This document shows, one piece after another, positions 34,523 through 42,494 of a stretch of 64,000 nucleotides of DNA. The DNA lies in NCBI RefSeq assembly GCF_018885265.1, contig NZ_CP076538.1, positions 1,958,001 through 2,022,000 of the forward strand, written 5' to 3'. The translations under genes were made by a program, and so were the position numbers. The DNA is from Amycolatopsis aidingensis. GTDB lineage: Bacteria > Actinomycetota > Actinomycetes > Mycobacteriales > Pseudonocardiaceae. Numbering within the stretch: the first letter of the stretch is position 1; each line of letters begins with the position of its first letter. The notes beneath the pieces were generated by a model. It was not told the DNA's origin and made no database searches. It saw only the letters and a list, made by a program, of their open reading frames with translations.

Positions 34523-35800
34523 GTGAGCCTGACCGAGTTGTCTCCCGACGAGCTGACCCGCACCCTGGACGAGCTGCGCGGTGCCTACGACGAGCTGCGC
34601 GGGCGCGCGCTCGCCCTGGACCTGACCAGGGGCAAGCCTTCCGCCGAGCAGCTGGACCTCGCCGAGGAACTGCTCGGCCTGCCGGGTGCAGGCACGCACA
34701 CCGCCGCCGACGGTACGGACACCCGTAACTACGGTGGCCTGCGCGGGCTCGCCGAGCTGCGGGAGATCTTCGGCCCGTTGCTCGACGTGCCGCCGGAGCA
34801 ACTGGTCGCCTTCGGCAACTCCAGCCTCGAGCTGATGCACGAATGCATGGTGCATGCCGTGCTGTTCGGGGTGCCCGGTTCGACCGGGCCGTGGGCACCG
34901 GGCTCCGGGGCTGCCGTGCTCTGCCCGGTTCCCGGGTACGACCGGCACTTCGCGCTGTGCGAGAAGCTGGGGATCGAGATGATCCCGGTGCCGATGAACG
35001 GCACGGGCCCTGATCTGGCCGAAGTGGAGCGGCTCGCCGGGGAGGACGCCCGGATCAAGGGCATCTGGTGTGTCCCCAAGTACAGCAATCCGACCGGGAC
35101 GGTGTACTCCGCCGAGACCGTGCGCGGGCTGGCGGCGATGCGGACCGCCGCACCGGACTTCCGGATCTTCTGGGACAATGCCTACGCGGTGCATCACCTC
35201 ACCGAGACCCGGCACGAGGTCGCGGACGTGCTGGCGGCCGCGGCCGAGGCTGGCAACCCCGACCGTCCGTTCGTGTTCGGTTCCACGTCGAAGATCACGC
35301 TCGCCGGTAGCGGGGTGGCCTTCTTCGGCGCATCGAAGTCCAATGTGGACTGGCTGACAGGTCATCTCGGCAAGCGCACGATCGGTCCGGACAAGGTGAA
35401 CCAGCTCCGGCACGCGCTGTTCCTGAATAGTGTGGACGGTGTCCATGCGCATATGGACCGGCATCGCGCGTTGCTGCGACCGAAGTTCGACCTCGTGCAG
35501 CACAAGCTGGAGGAGGGACTTTCCGGAACCGGTGCCGCCGCATGGACCGTGCCGGAGGGCGGTTACTTCGTCAGCCTGGACGTAATGGACGGCTGCGCCA
35601 GCAGGGTGGTCACCCTGGCCAAGGAGGCGGGGATCGCGCTGACCCCGGCCGGGGCGCCGTTCCCGTACGGCAAGGACCCCGACGACCGGGTCATCCGGCT
35701 CGCACCCAGTTACCCGCCGCTGACCGAGCTGTCCGATGCGGTGGACGGGCTGGTGCTGTGCATCAAGCTCGCGGTCGTGGAGCGGCTGCTGCGCGGCTGA
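34523..35800 (+). CDS. class I/II aminotransferase, aspartate aminotransferase-like
   Basis: The 425-residue fold-type I PLP enzyme begins SLTELSPDELTRTLDELRG and has LDLTRGKPSAEQLDLAEELL, ATHTAADG..RNYGGLRGL, CPVPGYDRHFALCEKLG, VPKYSNPTGTVYS, the Lys in FGSTSKITLAGSGVAFFG and RLAPSYPP. This is the mycobacterial-type AspC family, which moves the amino group between aspartate/glutamate and oxoacids. GTG 34523 is preferred over TTG 34514. Its 3' end overlaps the convergent SRPBCC gene by 38 bp. Confidence 0.9.
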   Translation: MSLTELSPDELTRTLDELRGAYDELRGRALALDLTRGKPSAEQLDLAEELLGLPGAGTHTAADGTDTRNYGGLRGLAELREIFGPLLDVPPEQLVAFGNSSLELMHECMVHAVLFGVPGSTGPWAPGSGAAVLCPVPGYDRHFALCEKLGIEMIPVPMNGTGPDLAEVERLAGEDARIKGIWCVPKYSNPTGTVYSAETVRGLAAMRTAAPDFRIFWDNAYAVHHLTETRHEVADVLAAAAEAGNPDRPFVFGSTSKITLAGSGVAFFGASKSNVDWLTGHLGKRTIGPDKVNQLRHALFLNSVDGVHAHMDRHRALLRPKFDLVQHKLEEGLSGTGAAAWTVPEGGYFVSLDVMDGCASRVVTLAKEAGIALTPAGAPFPYGKDPDDRVIRLAPSYPPLTELSDAVDGLVLCIKLAVVERLLRG

Positions 35801-36191
35801 GCCCGCGCAGCAACCCGGCCCATCCCCGGCCGGTCTCCCCGGCCAGTTCGGTTGGCAGGCCGCTGTGCCGCAGGGTCAGCACCGTGCCGCGGTCCTCGGC
35901 GCGGAGGGTGACCTCCACCAGTGAGGCGCCCGGCTCGATGGCGGGCGCGCCGGGCGTGTCCTCCCAGCCGAAGGTGAACACGATTCGTTCGTGCGGGACC
36001 AGCTCGACGAACTCCCCGCGCATGACCGGGCGCGGGCCGTCCAGCATGGGCACCCGGAGCGGGCCGCCGCGGCGGGGTTCCAGCTCGGCCGGTCCCCACC
36101 ACTGCGCGAGCAGTTCCGGGTCGGTGAAGAACTCCCACACCGTCTCCGGCCGGGCCTCGATCCGGATCGTCTGCTCCACCACGTCGGTCAT
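35763..36191 (-). CDS. SRPBCC/AHSA1-family protein
   Basis: The 142-residue protein has the AHSA1 pattern TIRIEARPETVWEFFTDPEL, QWWGP, GEFVELVPHERIVFTFGWE and LVEVTLRAEDRGTVLTLRHSGLP. These START-like proteins bind hydrophobic ligands or act as stress chaperone-like factors. Its ATG overlaps the ArsR stop, and ArsR-AHSA1 pairs are common, so ArsR probably controls it. Confidence 0.87.
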   Translation of the reverse strand: MTDVVEQTIRIEARPETVWEFFTDPELLAQWWGPAELEPRRGGPLRVPMLDGPRPVMRGEFVELVPHERIVFTFGWEDTPGAPAIEPGASLVEVTLRAEDRGTVLTLRHSGLPTELAGETGRGWAGLLRGLSRAAAAPRPRA

Positions 36192-36523
36192 CCCGTTCCC
36201 TCCGTGTCCTCGCTCGTGCGTTCCCGTTCGGCCTGCTCGGCCGCCCGCTTGAGGCGCCCGAGCCGGTCGGTCCACAGGTCGTCGAAGAACCTGCTCACCT
36301 CGGTGAGCCCGGCGGGCCGCAGCCGGTAGAGCCTGCGGTTGCCCTCGCGGCGGACCGCGAGCAGGCCTGCCGCGGTGAGCACGCGCAGGTGCTGGGACAC
36401 CGCGGGGCGGCTGATGCCGGGGAAGTGGCCCGCGAGCTCGCCCGCGGACACCTCCTGGTCCCGGACCAGCCGCAGGATGCCGCGGCGGGTCGGGTCGGCT
36501 ACCGCGTGCAGTACCTCGTCCAC
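36188..36523 (-). CDS. ArsR-family repressor
   Basis: The 111-residue winged-helix protein has ALADPTRRGILRLV-like VADPTRRGILRLVRDQEVSA, GELAGHFPGISRPAVSQHLR (recognition helix) and LLAVRREGNRRLYRLR (wing). No metal-binding Cys pair is visible, so it is not a simple arsenic sensor. GTG 36523 matches the family start. Longer frames run through the operator dyad. It is the first gene of the pair with the AHSA1 gene. Confidence 0.88.
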   Translation of the reverse strand: MDEVLHAVADPTRRGILRLVRDQEVSAGELAGHFPGISRPAVSQHLRVLTAAGLLAVRREGNRRLYRLRPAGLTEVSRFFDDLWTDRLGRLKRAAEQAERERTSEDTEGTG

Positions 36524-36562
36524 CTTGTGCTCTCTCGTGCTCGTTGCCAGCAGGGCGGCTTG

Positions 36563-36592
36563 TGTGTAAGTGTGTAAGCACAATCTTACACA
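36563..36592. promoter_or_regulatory. ArsR operator candidate between divergent genes
   Basis: A perfect inverted repeat TGTGTAAG (36571-36578) - N6 - CTTACACA (36585-36592) lies between arsR and the DUF1579 gene, with an extra direct copy of TGTGTAAG at 36563-36570. ArsR repressors bind 8-10 bp arms like these. The site would control both directions. Confidence 0.7.
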
Positions 36593-36606
36593 GATCGGAG
36601 GCGGAT

Positions 36607-37053
36607 ATGCACACACCTGGCCCCGAACTCGAACGGCTCGGCCCGCTGGTCGGCCGGTGGCGCTCGCAGGGAAGGACGGTTTCCACCGGGACCGAGCCGT
36701 CCATCGAGATCAGCGGCACGGACACCTACGAGTGGCTGGACGGCGGGTTCTTCCTCGTGCATCACGTGGATGTGCAGCTGGACGGGGAGCGCTACCGGGC
36801 GATCGAGCTGATCGGCGGGTACGACCCCGTCCGGGAGACCTACACCGCCCGGTCCTACGACAGCCACGGCGAGACGAGCACCATGACCCTGCGGGTGGGT
36901 GCGGGCGGCGAGTGGACCTTCGTCGGTGTCGACAGCGGGGAGCGGGCGACGCTGACCGTGGGGGAGCGGTCGATGGCCGCGGTGTGGGAACGCTCGGCGG
37001 ACGGGGTGCGCTGGCAGCCCTGGATGGACATGACCTTCAGCAGGGAATCTTGA
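36607..37053 (+). CDS. DUF1579-like small protein
   Basis: The 148-residue protein resembles the DUF1579 family, with LERLGPLVGRWRSQGRTV, DTYEWLDGGFFLVHHVDV and IELIGGYDPVRETYTARSYD. The family is thought to form a lipocalin-like barrel and its function is unknown. GGAGG lies before ATG 36607. It diverges from arsR over the 83-bp gap with the TGTGTAAG dyad, so it likely belongs to the same regulon. Confidence 0.8.
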   Translation: MHTPGPELERLGPLVGRWRSQGRTVSTGTEPSIEISGTDTYEWLDGGFFLVHHVDVQLDGERYRAIELIGGYDPVRETYTARSYDSHGETSTMTLRVGAGGEWTFVGVDSGERATLTVGERSMAAVWERSADGVRWQPWMDMTFSRES

Positions 37054-37087
37054 GGTCGAGCAAGGTCGAGGTTCTAGGCTCGGCCGC

Positions 37088-38002
37088 ATGGATATCGACG
37101 CGGAGGTCTCGGCGGTACTGGCCGAGGTGAAGGTACTCGAGCTCAGCACGATCACCAGGGATGGCGGACTCAACACCAGGCCGATGTCGAGCGTGTGGTT
37201 TCCGCAGGCACGGCAGATCGTGCTGACCACCCCGGTGGCCTACCCGCAGAAGGCGTGGAACGTCCGGCGGGACAGCCGGGTCTCCCTGCTGTACTCCGAC
37301 TTCACCGGAAGCGGGCTGGCGGGTGGCCCTGCCGTGCTGGTGCAGGGCACCGCCACCGTGCCGGAGGGGGTGGCGACCCCGCAGGATCTCCGGGAGTTCT
37401 GGCGCGGCATGATGCGCAAGTCGCCCGTGCTGGCCGAGCAGGCGGCGGACGAGGAGTTCCGGCGTTCGATGGACTGGTACTTCTGGCGGCTGCCGTTCTA
37501 CATCACCCCGGAGCGGGTGCGGCGGCTCGAACCCGCCGAGACGGGCGGTTCCCCGGCGCGGCCGCCCGGCGGGGATGAGCCGATGGCGGCGCAGATCGCC
37601 GACGCACTGGAGCGTTACCCCACGGCCGTGTTCGCCGCCAGGGACGAGCAGAGGTACCCGCAGGCGGCGCGGGCCGTGGTGAGCCGGGATGGCGCGGACG
37701 GGGCGCTGCGGGTGCGGCCGGTGCAGGAGTTCGCCGGTGCGCCCGGTGTGGCGAACCTGCTGTGGCACCGGCACAACGGCCGTCCCGGTGAGATGTCCAC
37801 CCTGCTGGTGACCGGTGCCGCCGGCGCGGCAGACGGGGAGTGGACCTTCGTCCCGGAACGGATCCCCGGCGCACTGCCTGCCGGGCGCGATCGGGATTCG
37901 TACCAGGCGTGGATCGCCGACGCCCGGCAGCGGTCCCTGCGTTACCTCCAGCGCCGGGGGATGACGCCGCCGGAGCTGGACTGGCGGGTGTTCACCGGCT
38001 GA
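37088..38002 (+). CDS. pyridoxamine 5'-phosphate oxidase-family protein
   Basis: The N-terminal ~155 residues fit the FMN-binding split barrel: VKVLELSTITRDGGLNTRPM, VWFPQARQIVLTT, PQKAWNVRRDSRVSLLYSD and VLVQGTATVPEG. A second ~130-residue part (from about 165) looks like a further divergent split-barrel half. Such proteins bind FMN, F420 or heme, and the cofactor here is not visible. It starts 34 bp after the DUF1579 gene. Confidence 0.8.
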   Translation: MDIDAEVSAVLAEVKVLELSTITRDGGLNTRPMSSVWFPQARQIVLTTPVAYPQKAWNVRRDSRVSLLYSDFTGSGLAGGPAVLVQGTATVPEGVATPQDLREFWRGMMRKSPVLAEQAADEEFRRSMDWYFWRLPFYITPERVRRLEPAETGGSPARPPGGDEPMAAQIADALERYPTAVFAARDEQRYPQAARAVVSRDGADGALRVRPVQEFAGAPGVANLLWHRHNGRPGEMSTLLVTGAAGAADGEWTFVPERIPGALPAGRDRDSYQAWIADARQRSLRYLQRRGMTPPELDWRVFTG

Positions 38003-38024
38003 GCGGTTCTCGTACCTTCGGTTC

Positions 38025-38822
38025 ATGAACATCGTCTCACTGGGGTACCGGACCGATCTGATGCTGCTGACCGCGCAGGGCAGCAGCATCGAGCGAAGGG
38101 ACGGGTACCGGATCGTCCGGACGCCGGACAATCCGGGCTATCACTGGGGTAACTTCCTGCTGCTGGACGCGCCGCTGCAACCGGGGACAGCGGCGGAATG
38201 GGTGCGAACCTTTCGTGGCACGTTCCCCGCGGCCGAGCACCTCGCGCTCGGGGTGGACGGCACCCGGGGCGGGGCAGGCGACGTGGCGGAACTCGCGGGC
38301 GCCGGTCTCGGCGTCCAGCGCAGCACCGTGCTGACCGCGGACGAACTGCGGCCGCCGCCCCGGCCCAACCGGGAACTGGGCTTCCGGCTGCTGGACGGGG
38401 ACGCGGACTGGCGGGCCGCGCTGGCGCTGCGGGAGGCGGACAACCCGGGGCTCGACCCGGCGAGCTACCGGGAGTACGCCGAGCGGGACCTGGCGGCCAT
38501 GCGCGGCTTGCAGGAACGTGGGCTCGGTGGGTGGTTCGGGGCCTTCGAGGACGGCCGGATGGTGTCCGGCCTCGGCGTGTTCACCGATGGTTCCGGGCCC
38601 GCGCGGTTTCAGAACATCCTGACCCATCCGGCCTACCGTGGCCGGGGCCTTGCCGGGACGTTGGTGCACCTCGCGGGCACGTACGCGCTGGCCGAGCTGG
38701 GGGCGCGGCTGCTGGTGATCGTCGCCGATCCGGACTACTCGGCCATCCGCGTGTACCACTCGGTCGGGTTCGCGGGTACCGAGACCCAGATCCAGCTCGC
38801 CGGGGTTGACTTGCCTTCATGA
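38025..38822 (+). CDS. GNAT-family N-acetyltransferase
   Basis: The 265-residue protein has a C-terminal GNAT fold with WFGAFEDGRMVSGLGVFTDG, RFQNILTHPAYRGRGLAGTLVH (acetyl-CoA loop R-G-R-G-L-A) and IVADPDYSAIRVYHSVGFAG. The first ~110 residues form an extra N-terminal domain of unknown use. Substrate is unknown. It overlaps the next small membrane protein by 4 nt, so both are one transcript. Confidence 0.85.
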   Translation: MNIVSLGYRTDLMLLTAQGSSIERRDGYRIVRTPDNPGYHWGNFLLLDAPLQPGTAAEWVRTFRGTFPAAEHLALGVDGTRGGAGDVAELAGAGLGVQRSTVLTADELRPPPRPNRELGFRLLDGDADWRAALALREADNPGLDPASYREYAERDLAAMRGLQERGLGGWFGAFEDGRMVSGLGVFTDGSGPARFQNILTHPAYRGRGLAGTLVHLAGTYALAELGARLLVIVADPDYSAIRVYHSVGFAGTETQIQLAGVDLPS

Positions 38823-39301
38823 ACGACGGACTGCTGTTCGCGCTGACCCTGATCTGCGCCCTCGGTTGTGGTGTGGTGGGCGGGGTCTTCTTCGCCTTCT
38901 CCACCTTCGTGATGCGTGCCCTGGGGAAACTGCCACCGGCCCAGGGCCTCGCCGCCATGCAGTCGATCAACGTGGTGGTGCTCAACCCGCTCTTCCTCGG
39001 CACCCTGTTCGGCACCGGACTGGTGTGCGTCCCGGTGGGGATCATGGCCATCACGCGGTGGTCCGAACCCGGCGCGGGCTACCTGCTCGCCGGCGGCCTG
39101 CTGTACGTCATCGGCACCGTGCTGGAGACCATCGTGGTGCACGTGCCGAGGAACAACGCGCTGGCCACCCTCGATCCGGAGGCCCCCGGCAGCGCGGAAC
39201 GGTGGTTCCGCTACGCCTCGGTGTGGACCGCCTGGAACCACGTCCGCACCCTCGCCGCCATAGCCGCCAGCGCGATGTTCATCCTCGCCCTGGCCGCGTA
39301 A
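38819..39301 (+). CDS. DUF1772 (anthrone oxygenase-like) membrane protein
   Basis: The 160-residue protein has four membrane helices and family residues such as FFAFSTFVMRALGKL, AMQSINVVVLNPLF, RNNAL near the second half and WNHVRTLAAI. DUF1772 includes anthrone oxygenases but most bacterial members are uncharacterised. ATGA overlap with the GNAT gene shows coupling. Its end meets the 21-bp repeat block. Confidence 0.85.
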   Translation: MNDGLLFALTLICALGCGVVGGVFFAFSTFVMRALGKLPPAQGLAAMQSINVVVLNPLFLGTLFGTGLVCVPVGIMAITRWSEPGAGYLLAGGLLYVIGTVLETIVVHVPRNNALATLDPEAPGSAERWFRYASVWTAWNHVRTLAAIAASAMFILALAA

Positions 39302-39308
39302 CCCGTTC

Positions 39309-39460
39309 CCGAACGACCAAAGCGTGGACGTGGCGGGCAAACGCGCGCATGTGGAGGGCCAACGCGTGGATGCAGGCGGCAAACACACCTCCCCGTCGTG
39401 TTTGCCGCCCACGCGCACGCGTTTGCCCTCCACGCGCATGCGTTGGCCGCCCATGCACGG
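39309..39460. repeat. 21-bp repeats in inverted arrangement, possible bidirectional terminator
   Basis: Left units at 39309, 39330, 39351 and 39372 read GGCAAAC on the plus strand; right units at 39398, 39419 and 39440 read GTTTGCC. The two halves meet in a perfect 12-bp hairpin GGCGGCAAACAC (39375-39386) / GTGTTTGCCGCC (39398-39409) with an 11-nt loop. The block separates the DUF1772 gene from CRISPR array 1, which are convergent. The last unit shares 8 bases with the degenerate first array repeat. Confidence 0.85.
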
Positions 39461-39725
39461 CCCCGCTCGCGCGGGAAAGACGTGGTGCGGCCTGCGGCGG
39501 CATAGTCGCTGATGGGATCACCCCCGCTTGCGCGGGGAAGACGATGGGTGTTGCAACGTTGGTTCAAGCGCAAGCGGACCATCCCCGCTTGCGCGGGGAA
39601 GACGCCCCGCTGCTGTACCGATACCCGGCTGGTTTGGGACCATCCCCGCTTGCGCGGGGAAGACGCCGTCTGGAATCACATGATCCACAACCACATGGGA
39701 CCATCCCCGCTTGCGCGGGGAAGAC
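39453..39725 (-). CRISPR. CRISPR array 1, type I-E, 5 repeats
   Basis: Repeats of 28-29 nt start at 39453 (degenerate), 39514, 39575, 39636 and 39697 with a strict 61-bp period and 32-33-nt spacers. Transcribed on the minus strand, each reads GTCTTCCCCGC - gcaa - GCGGGGATGGTCC. The degenerate copy at 39453-39481 is the leader-distal (oldest) end. The leader lies to the right, beside cas2, as in most I-E loci. Confidence 0.95.
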
Positions 39726-39775
39726 ACTTGTTGACCTGCGACGATGCCCATCGAAACACTGTTTTCGCTTTACCT
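39726..39775 (-). promoter_or_regulatory. leader of CRISPR array 1
   Basis: On the minus strand the leader reads GAAAACAGTGTTTCG, then CATCGTCGCAGGTCAA, then ACAAGT, next to the first repeat. It matches the ends of the leaders of arrays 3-5 (TATCGTCCCAGGTCAATTAGT region). It includes the GAAAC-AGT-GTTTC palindrome. The gap to the cas2 stop (39819) holds nothing else. Confidence 0.75.
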
Positions 39776-39818
39776 TTCCCCGTGGGCGGCTTCGTTGTAT
39801 CGGGCCATGCGCGGGGAG

Positions 39819-40178
39819 TCACCGCTGGCCGAAACGTCTCCGCTTGCTGGCCCGGCTCCAGCCGACCGACCGAGGCGCGTCGCTCTTCAGCACCGGATCG
39901 TCCACCGGTGCGGGGCGGAGCATCAGGTTGATGCCCTCGAAGTCGACCGGTTCCCACTCGTGATCGTGCACGGTGAAGGCGAGTCCCTGCTCGTTCGGCG
40001 CCGAGTGGACCATGATCGCCCTGCCGGTCTTCACCATGTCCACCACCCGGAGCCACACGAGATTCCGCACCCGGCTGTTGATGGTGCCGACGAACACCCC
40101 GGGCGCGATCTCCAGCAGCCACCGGGTGAGATGGCCGCGCAGACCCACCGGGCAGGCGGCCACCACGATCACCGTCAC
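39819..40178 (-). CDS. cas2e: CRISPR-associated endoribonuclease Cas2, I-E
   Basis: The 119-residue protein begins VTVIVVAACPVGLRGHLTRW and has LEIAPGVFVGTINSRVRNLVW, matching I-E Cas2 (CasE-type ferredoxin fold). It pairs with Cas1 to capture and insert spacers. GTG start overlaps the cas1 stop (GTGA). It is the last gene of the cas operon and lies next to the array 1 leader. Confidence 0.95.
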   Translation of the reverse strand: MTVIVVAACPVGLRGHLTRWLLEIAPGVFVGTINSRVRNLVWLRVVDMVKTGRAIMVHSAPNEQGLAFTVHDHEWEPVDFEGINLMLRPAPVDDPVLKSDAPRSVGWSRASKRRRFGQR

Positions 40179-41134
40179 AGGTCATCGCCCCCGTAGGACA
40201 CGCCACCGGCGACTTCCTTACCATCGCCGTCCCACAGCATGACCACATCCGCGTCATCGAAAGCCTCGGGCCCGTACTCGGTCACCTCGTCGTCCTGGCT
40301 GAGCAGCGTCTTGATATCGCGGACGCACTGGTCCAGGAACGCCCCGCTCTTCAACCTGTCGCGCACCGCCCGGCGCGTCTCCGCCCCGATGTCCGCCACA
40401 TCGGCGGCCGCGATGTCGAAGGCGATGGGGATGCTGATGTCCGCCTTGTAGAGGTCGGCGATGTCGAACACGAACGAGCGCATGTGTCCGGTATGGACGA
40501 AACCGAGACCCGGCGCGCACCCCAGCGCCACGACGACCGCGTGCACCACGCCGTACAGGCTGGTGTTCGCGGCGGAAAGAGCCTGGTTGACCGGATTCCC
40601 ACCGGCGAAGTCCGCCGGGTCGTAGTCGCGCCGCGTCCACGATACCCCGGTACGCTCGGCGTGTTCCCGGTACAGCCGCCGGACCCGCGCCCCTTCCCGC
40701 CCACGCAACTGTTGCATGGTCAGGCCGCTGGTGTCCTCGGCAGGAAACCGCATGGCGTACATCTCCCGCGCGACCCGCAGCCTGGAGGTTCGCTGCGACA
40801 CCAGGGCGGCCTGCGCTTCGAGCAACCGTGCGGACCGAGCCAGCGTACGGCCATGAGCGTAGTACCGGACACCATGCTCACCGACCCAGACGGCGGTGGA
40901 ACCGCTCTCCGCCAGCAGGACCATCGCCTGCTGGCTCACCGTCGTCCCTGGCCCCAGCAACAAGGCACCCAGCGACGCCGCCGGGATGTGCACCGTTCCG
41001 CGGGTGTCCCGCGCGGTGATCGCGTTGGCGTCCCGGTGGACGACACAGTGCTCGAGATACAGGAACGTGATCCGGTCCTGCGCACGGGTGAGCTGCGACA
41101 GCGGCACCGGTGGCGCGCCGGGGATGTCGGCCAT
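40175..41134 (-). CDS. cas1e: CRISPR integrase Cas1, I-E
   Basis: The 319-residue protein has the I-E Cas1 pattern: TRAQDRITFLYLEHCVVHRD at the N-terminus, AESGSTAVWVGEHGVRYYAHG, the metal Glu in QLRGREGARVRRLY and the His/Asp pair in FVHTGHMRSFVFDIADLYK. It inserts new spacers with Cas2 at leader ends. It follows cas6e by 2 bp. All three acid/His ligands are present, so adaptation should be functional. Confidence 0.95.
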   Translation of the reverse strand: MADIPGAPPVPLSQLTRAQDRITFLYLEHCVVHRDANAITARDTRGTVHIPAASLGALLLGPGTTVSQQAMVLLAESGSTAVWVGEHGVRYYAHGRTLARSARLLEAQAALVSQRTSRLRVAREMYAMRFPAEDTSGLTMQQLRGREGARVRRLYREHAERTGVSWTRRDYDPADFAGGNPVNQALSAANTSLYGVVHAVVVALGCAPGLGFVHTGHMRSFVFDIADLYKADISIPIAFDIAAADVADIGAETRRAVRDRLKSGAFLDQCVRDIKTLLSQDDEVTEYGPEAFDDADVVMLWDGDGKEVAGGVSYGGDDL

Positions 41135-41136
41135 CG

Positions 41137-41799
41137 TCAGCTCGCACGGGCCAGGGTCAGCAACCCGCAGCCGTAGCTCTTCGCCGGTCCGATCCCGTGG
41201 GTGAGTGCCTGCCGCAACAGACCGGGGTCGGTGACCTCCAGCGTTCCCTCGAACAGCGCGGTAGCCAGGGTGACCGTCCGGCCCCGCCGGTCGAACCGCA
41301 GCGTGCGGCGGCCCCGCACGGCGACGTCGGGTTCCTTGCTCCGGCCCTCCACGACACCGAATCCGTGCTTGCCGACCCTGGTCAGCAGCCATTCGGTCTG
41401 CTGGGCGACGGTCACATGGCCGAACCGTTGCGAGCGGCTCGCGGTGTCGTCCTTCCGGCGCGTGATCACCGGGTTGGCGGTGAGCCGGAACGCCCAGTGC
41501 TGCCCGACGGCGAGCCGGTCGAGCAACGGCGTGTAGTCCCGGGACTCCCAGCTTTGCGTTGCGGGTCTTCCCGCGGCCTCGACCAGATGTGTCAGGTCAG
41601 GGGGATACGGACTGACCAGGTACAACAGGGTCTGGTGCGGCTGCTGGTCCAGCCGCCACAACACCCGCCCCTGGTCGCTCGCCCGGCTCTGGTCGGCGGG
41701 AAACGCCGCGAGCACGGCCGCGTGCAGGCGCTGCGGCGAGGCCAGCAGCTCGCGGGCGCCCCGGCGGACGGCGTTGAACTCGAAACGGCTCAGGAACAT
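41137..41799 (-). CDS. cas6e: crRNA endoribonuclease Cas6e
   Basis: The 220-residue RAMP protein begins MFLSRFEFNAVRRGARELL and ends with the glycine-rich loop GIGPAKSYGCGLLTL, both typical of Cas6e/Cse3. It cuts the CCCCGC/GCGGGG hairpin of the repeat. One copy must process all five arrays. Its ATG shares one base with the cas5e stop (TGATG). Confidence 0.94.
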   Translation of the reverse strand: MFLSRFEFNAVRRGARELLASPQRLHAAVLAAFPADQSRASDQGRVLWRLDQQPHQTLLYLVSPYPPDLTHLVEAAGRPATQSWESRDYTPLLDRLAVGQHWAFRLTANPVITRRKDDTASRSQRFGHVTVAQQTEWLLTRVGKHGFGVVEGRSKEPDVAVRGRRTLRFDRRGRTVTLATALFEGTLEVTDPGLLRQALTHGIGPAKSYGCGLLTLARAS

Positions 41800-42494
41800 C
41801 AGCCGTCACCTCCGAGGAGTTCCATCGGGTCATGCGCCCGGTGGTCCGGATTGCTGACCGTCACCGGAGCGCGCAGGACCGAGCGCCACTCGTACTGCCG
41901 GTGCCGGGGGTCGAAACTGACCGGCTCGTCCCGGACGAGGACGCTGCCGGGGGTCCCCGGCCGGCAGTCGGTGACGGTCTCGAGGCTGACCGTCGCCTCG
42001 GAATGCCGGCGCCGAAACCAGCCGGACGCCTGCCACGGCGTCTCCCGCAGTAATTCGCCCGCTGTTCCCTCCCGCAGTCCGAGTAGTACCGGACCGGCGG
42101 GTGGGCAGGAACGGCGGCCGAGGTACAGCGGGAACACCGGCGTGCGCAGGGCGGAAGCCAGCCGTTCCAGCAGCTCGTGCGCGCCTTCCACGGCCACCAG
42201 GAACACGGCGTCGGCCAGGTAGAACCGGTACGACAACGGGAGCGGTGCCGACCCGTCCACCGGCCGCGCGGTCTGGAAGTCCCGCTCCACCCGCCCCGCC
42301 TGGTCGATCCGCACGCCGATCCGGAGCATGCCGAGATCCTCGATCGGCTCGTTCCGCGCCCGGCCCTCCGCCGCCGCCAGCAGCCCGATCACGCCGCTCT
42401 TGCTGGGGGCACGGTCGGTGTTGCGGCGGGTGAACCGGCTGCTGGTGCCCCAGGACTGCAACGGCCCGGCCAGCCGCAGGAGCAGCGCGCTCAT
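41799..42494 (-). CDS. cas5e: Cascade subunit Cas5e
   Basis: The 231-residue RAMP protein begins with ALLLRLAGPLQSWGTSSRF and continues RNTDRAPSKSGVIGLLAAA, the Cas5e signature. It caps the 5' handle of the crRNA in Cascade. The ATG overlaps the cas7e stop (ATGA). Length agrees with the family (~225-250). Confidence 0.94.
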   Translation of the reverse strand: MSALLLRLAGPLQSWGTSSRFTRRNTDRAPSKSGVIGLLAAAEGRARNEPIEDLGMLRIGVRIDQAGRVERDFQTARPVDGSAPLPLSYRFYLADAVFLVAVEGAHELLERLASALRTPVFPLYLGRRSCPPAGPVLLGLREGTAGELLRETPWQASGWFRRRHSEATVSLETVTDCRPGTPGSVLVRDEPVSFDPRHRQYEWRSVLRAPVTVSNPDHRAHDPMELLGGDG

